Part shown: positions 60,662 through 64,000 of the stretch, in pieces
Position numbering within the stretch: position 1 is the first letter of the stretch
Layout of the letters: every line of letters begins with the position of its first letter
Assembly (NCBI RefSeq): GCF_017833255.1
Contig: NZ_JAFIBU010000001.1
Coordinates: 1,116,001-1,180,000 of the forward strand
Length of the DNA: 64,000 nt
From: Paenibacillus sp. PvR098
GTDB lineage: Bacteria; Bacillota; Bacilli; Paenibacillales; NBRC-103111
Direction: 5' to 3'
Made by a program: the position numbers and the translations under genes
Notes under the pieces: generated by a model
What the model was told of the DNA's origin: nothing
Seen by the model: only the letters and a program-made list of their open reading frames with translations
Databases searched by the model: none

Positions 60662-62597
60662 CGGCTCTGCCCCTTCCTCGTTTTGCACTCGAACGCTTCC
60701 GCTTGATGTCGAGCGGTTTGAAAATCACGGTCGCCAGCGGCGGCAAACACACATGCAGGCTGTCCGAACGGTCATGCCAAGCGATATTCTCGGTCTTCAG
60801 CTTGCCCGAATTCAGCTTGCCGGAGCCTCCATATTCACCCGCATCACTGTTGAACAATTCCACATATTCGCCGGCATAAGGAACGCCGATCCGATAGTTC
60901 TCATGGTAGATCGGGGTAAAATTACTCACGATGACAAGCACATCCTCAGGATTGCGGGACATCCGCATAAACGTGGTAACGCTCTGCTTCTGGTCGTGCG
61001 GATCGATCCATGCGAACCCTTCGGGCACATGATCGAGCTCCCACAAAGCAGATTCCCTTACATACAGGTGATTGAGATCCCGGACGTAGCGGCGCATGCT
61101 AAGGTGGCTGTCATAGCCGAGCAACTCCCAATCGAGGTCTTCTAAATCTTTCCACTCGTCGAATTGACCAAATTCACCTCCCATGAAAAGCAATTTTTTG
61201 CCCGGGTGAGACATCATGTAGCCGTACAGCAACCGCAGATTGGCGAACTTCTGCCAGTAATCACCGGGCATTTTGTTCAGCAGCGATTTCTTGCCGTGCA
61301 CTACTTCGTCATGAGATAGCGGCAGCACATAATTCTCAGAGAAAGTGTACATAAAGCTGAACGTCAGCAATTGATGGTTGCCACCCCGGAAGTACGGATC
61401 CATCTCCATGTACTTCAACATATCGTTCATCCAACCCATGTTCCACTTATAGTTAAAACCAAGCCCACCCTCATGCACAGGAGCCGTTACAAGCGGCCAG
61501 GAGGTGGAATCCTCGGCCATCATTAACGCATGCGGATTATAGGCGAAGACGGTATGGTTTAATTTTTTAATGAATTCGATCGCTTCAGGGTTCTCGTCCC
61601 CTCCATGGGCATTCTTCACCCACATTTCGCACGGTTTGCCGAAGTTGAGGTACAGGATACTGGCCACAGCATCCACTCTCAGGCCATCTATGTGATACAC
61701 ATCCATCCAGAACAAGGCGTTCGAGATGAGATAGCTGACGACCTCCGGCTTCGAGAAATCAAAGGAGAGGGTCCCCCACTCCGGCTTTTCGGCGCGTGCA
61801 GGGTCACTGTATTCATAAAGCGGCTCTCCATCGAATTGGCGAAGGCCATGGTCATCCTTCACGAAGTGACCCGGAACCCAGTCCATGATCACCCCGAGTC
61901 CTGCTTGATGGCAGCGATCAACGAAGTACATGAAATCCTTCGGTTTTCCGAAGCGACTCGTCACCGAATAGTATCCCGTTGCTTGATAACCCCAAGACCG
62001 ATCATATGGATGCTCAGCCAGCGGCAGCAGCTCGATGTGGGTATAGCCCATTTCTTTGACGTAATCGACAAGCTCTTCGGCCAGTTCGCGATATGTATAG
62101 TAGCCACCGTCCTGCTTCTTCTTCCATGTACCCAAGTGTACCTCATAGATGTTCATCGGAGAATGAAGGGCCGAGACCGTTTTTTTTCTTTCACGCCATG
62201 CCTGATCCGCCCACTCGTACCCTTCGAGGGAAGCGATACGGGATGCGGTTCCCGGCTTCACTTCTGACCAGAATGCGTATGGGTCGGCTTTTTGCAGCAT
62301 CGTCCCTTCCGCGGTGACAATTTCGTACTTGTAATAATCCCCTTCATTGGCAGCAGGAACGAATAAAGACCATACGCCCCATGTGCTGATTTTTTGCATG
62401 ATGTGCTTGGAGCTGTCCCAAAAATTAAAATCGCCAATCACTCTTACCTCTCGAGCATGCGGCGCCCACACAGCGAAGCGTACCCCAGTAATTCCATCCT
62501 GCATCGTCAAATGGGCTCCGAGCATGCGATAGCTCCGAAATAAATTACCCTCATGGAATAAATACAAATCCTCCGGACCGGGGATTAAGCTCATCAC
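60654..62597 (-). CDS. glgB: 1,4-alpha-glucan branching enzyme
   Basis: A 647-residue GH13 branching enzyme. An N-terminal CBM48 ([31 protein letters not shown]) leads to the barrel. Catalytic residues by motif: nucleophile Asp in [15 protein letters not shown], acid Glu in [15 protein letters not shown], and the third Asp in [18 protein letters not shown]. The C-terminal beta domain ends [21 protein letters not shown] with a basic tail. It starts at GTG or the next ATG behind AAAGGGGATG. It is the first gene of the operon. Confidence 0.93.
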   Translation of the reverse strand: MMSLIPGPEDLYLFHEGNLFRSYRMLGAHLTMQDGITGVRFAVWAPHAREVRVIGDFNFWDSSKHIMQKISTWGVWSLFVPAANEGDYYKYEIVTAEGTMLQKADPYAFWSEVKPGTASRIASLEGYEWADQAWRERKKTVSALHSPMNIYEVHLGTWKKKQDGGYYTYRELAEELVDYVKEMGYTHIELLPLAEHPYDRSWGYQATGYYSVTSRFGKPKDFMYFVDRCHQAGLGVIMDWVPGHFVKDDHGLRQFDGEPLYEYSDPARAEKPEWGTLSFDFSKPEVVSYLISNALFWMDVYHIDGLRVDAVASILYLNFGKPCEMWVKNAHGGDENPEAIEFIKKLNHTVFAYNPHALMMAEDSTSWPLVTAPVHEGGLGFNYKWNMGWMNDMLKYMEMDPYFRGGNHQLLTFSFMYTFSENYVLPLSHDEVVHGKKSLLNKMPGDYWQKFANLRLLYGYMMSHPGKKLLFMGGEFGQFDEWKDLEDLDWELLGYDSHLSMRRYVRDLNHLYVRESALWELDHVPEGFAWIDPHDQKQSVTTFMRMSRNPEDVLVIVSNFTPIYHENYRIGVPYAGEYVELFNSDAGEYGGSGKLNSGKLKTENIAWHDRSDSLHVCLPPLATVIFKPLDIKRKRSSAKRGRGRADA

Positions 62598-62791
62598 TAT
62601 TCATACATCCCCTTTCGAGTGGTTTGTGTCCTATTACACAAATACTACACTTTTGAATAAAATCCTTTCAGGCTTTTGCAAATTATTCATTAATTATATG
62701 AAATTGGAAGGCTCTGTTTGCAGAAAAAGGAATTCTCCAGCCCCTGTGGAATTCATTAGCATACTTAGTCCTTGAGAGGATGGAATAGATC

Positions 62792-63642
62792 ATGAACGAC
62801 AAGCTAAAGGCTTGATGCTCGGCATGTGACTGGGCGTCATGCTTACCGGTTCGGTCGCTTACGCAAGCGGAACCCAAATTGAAGTATATTTCAACAAGCT
62901 CAAATATATGTTTGACGGTATAGAAAAAAAACCGACTGCCGAACAGGGGGAAGGATTCATCTATAATGGCACCACGTATGTGCCCGTAGAATCGTCTGTA
63001 AACGAACAGTACGTATGGCTGAAGCAGCAGTTCGGTGCCGAAGAACTGGAAGAGCTGCTGAGCAAGGAAGGTTTGAGCGTTCAAGACCTTCGGCATTATC
63101 TTATACAAGTCATCGGCGCAGAGAAGTATCTGATGGCGGAAGCCTCTGACGAAAAGTTAAAACCCGTTTACGATGCCAAGCTGGCAGCATATCCGGCTGA
63201 ATTTGTAAGAGCAACCGTAAGGCATATCCTGATCGGCTTCGAGGATGCCGCAGGCCAAGCACGAACCAAGGAAGAAGCGAAGAAGAAAGCACTGGAAATT
63301 CAATCCAAGCTTAAGAATGGTGAAGATTTTGCCACCCTCGCAAGGCAATTTTCGGAAGATGCAGGATCCAAAGAGGAAGGCGGACTTTATGATAACGAAT
63401 TCGTCTCGATTTGGGTCGAGCCGTTCAAAAACGCGGTCTTGGAGCTCCAATTGAACCACTTGAGTGACCCCGTGGAAACCGATTACGGATATCATGTCAT
63501 CCGTGTGGAAGGCCGGTCCACCCTCACGTTCGAGCAAGTAAAAAAAGAGCTGAAATATGAGTTTGTAAATCAAGCCTACGAGACGTTCATGAACAGTGAA
63601 CTCCCTAAGCTCATTGAGAGATTCGACCTCCGTAAAGAGTAA
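62792..63642 (+). CDS. Parvulin-type peptidyl-prolyl isomerase with stalk domain; signal peptide frameshifted
   Basis: From 62839 the frame encodes 267 residues: a short copper-amine-oxidase-type stalk (GTQIEVYFNKLKYMFDGIEK, GEGFIYNGTTYVPVESSVNE), a SurA/PrsA-like helical part, and a parvulin domain (RATVRHILIGFEDAAGQART, LARQFSEDAGSKEEGGLYDN, DPVETDYGYHVIRVEGRSTL). The expected signal peptide starts at ATG 62792 (GAGAGGATGG upstream), reads MNDKLK, loses one base near 62811, and continues LMLGM-stop-LGVMLTGSVAYAS. So the export signal is broken unless the read is wrong. Without it the protein would stay in the cytoplasm. The parvulin domain itself is intact. Confidence 0.7.
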
Positions 63643-63662
63643 TTCGTAGAAGGATCGGGCCC

Positions 63663-63690
63663 GAGAAAGGTGCCGGTCCTTTCCTTTTTC
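63663..63690 (+). terminator. Terminator of the isomerase gene
   Basis: GAAAGG / CCTTTC with a seven-base loop and CTTTTTC after it. The stem is short. Confidence 0.5.
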
Positions 63691-63792
63691 GCCACCCGAT
63701 GGATTCGGCCGCCCGAATCGTGTAGAATGTGGTAAGGATAACGGCTTCGGCCGCTTCAGCAATAGAACAAGGACAAAGGATGGTCGCTATTT

Positions 63793-64000
63793 ATGTATGC
63801 AGCACAAGATTGGAAAGATTACGAGCTTATCGATACCGGCGGCGGTGAAAAGCTGGAACGGTGGGGCAGCATTGTTCTAAGACGTCCCGACCCGCAAATT
63901 ATATGGCCATTTTCCAAGGAAGCCGGTATTTGGCGGAGTGCGGACGCTCACTATCACCGCAGTTCCAGCGGCGGCGGCGGCTGGGATTACAATAAGGACA
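63793..64000 (+). CDS. SAM-dependent methyltransferase, RlmI/SmtA-like (3' end missing)
   Basis: The first 69 residues start MYAAQDWKDYELIDTGGGEK and go on to LERWGSIVLRRPDPQIIWPF. The DTGGGEKLERWG pattern is typical of class I SAM-dependent rRNA (cytosine-C5)-type methyltransferases related to RlmI/RlmK. The Gly/Ser-rich SSGGGGWDY follows. The SAM-binding motif lies beyond the window. A ribosome binding site (AAAGGATGG) is present at a slightly long distance. Family call moderate. Confidence 0.7.
   Translation, partial: MYAAQDWKDYELIDTGGGEKLERWGSIVLRRPDPQIIWPFSKEAGIWRSADAHYHRSSSGGGGWDYNKD

Noticed and set aside
62683..63108. 141-residue minus-strand frame opposite the isomerase gene
   Set aside because: Antisense shadow; the plus-strand parvulin motifs are clear.

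Overview
The window looks like chromosome of an endospore-forming Bacillota bacterium, most likely Paenibacillaceae. The reasons are purine-rich Shine-Dalgarno sites with frequent TTG and GTG starts, moderate GC, a DUF1657 spore-type protein and a small acid-soluble spore protein remnant, a YolD-like protein, a Bacillus-type glgBCDA operon, a YfmM-type ABC-F protein, and secreted proteins carrying SLH or copper-amine-oxidase-type stalk domains. The genus is an inference. I found no rRNA or tRNA genes and no CRISPR array.

Bases 1-11,400 are a decayed accessory region. It holds a glycosyltransferase cut by the window edge and a broken paralogue of it, an IS3 transposase tail abutting a fragment of a CoA-dehydratase activase, a spore-protein remnant, an inverted duplicate of a two-gene cassette for small Tyr/His-rich proteins, a DUF1657 protein, a soluble phospholipase-D/cardiolipin-synthase-like enzyme, a methyltransferase with an apparent ATT start, a group II intron scar, a lipoprotein phosphodiesterase, a CHRD protein and a sulfite-oxidase-like molybdoenzyme. 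Bases 11,800-22,500 are more ordinary: an isochorismatase-type hydrolase, a cyanide-insensitive-type cytochrome bd oxidase (cydAB), and a TetR-controlled export operon (HlyD, ABC-2 permease, TolC-like protein, no ATPase gene), a secreted protein and a Nudix hydrolase.

Bases 22,500-38,800 are the most interesting part. Sixteen co-directional genes on the minus strand look like one catabolic regulon: a PaaK-type CoA ligase, a branched-chain-amino-acid-type ABC importer with a fused LivM-LivG protein, an alpha/beta hydrolase, a RidA-like protein, an aldehyde dehydrogenase, a luciferase-like (LLM) flavin oxygenase, two enoyl-CoA hydratase-family proteins, an NAD(P)H:FMN reductase, a TetR regulator, a metallo-beta-lactamase-fold hydrolase, a thioesterase, and a fusion of a DHBP-synthase-like domain (catalytic acidic loop lost) with an intact riboflavin-kinase domain, followed by an unknown 92-aa protein. 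Three promoters carry the same 17-bp palindrome (ATAATAAT-N-ATTATTAT and close variants) at or just downstream of the -10 box, and a fifth copy lies at 39,002. I read this as a CoA-thioester pathway for a probably nitrogen-containing aromatic or heterocyclic acid in which a reduced-flavin oxygenase does the oxidation and the cluster makes its own FMN. The substrate is unknown.

Bases 39,000-64,000 hold an MFS (CynX-type) transporter, a CsoR-type repressor, DUF2203, NRDE and DUF2935 proteins, an oxidoreductase whose stop codon is overlapped by the tail of a lost epimerase-like gene, a large CAP/SLH surface protein, a soluble double-PAS chemotaxis-type receptor, a GAF histidine kinase, an AraC regulator, a YfmM-type ABC-F ATPase, the glycogen operon glgB-glgC-glgD-glgA, a peptidyl-prolyl isomerase with a broken signal peptide, and the start of a SAM-dependent methyltransferase cut by the window end.
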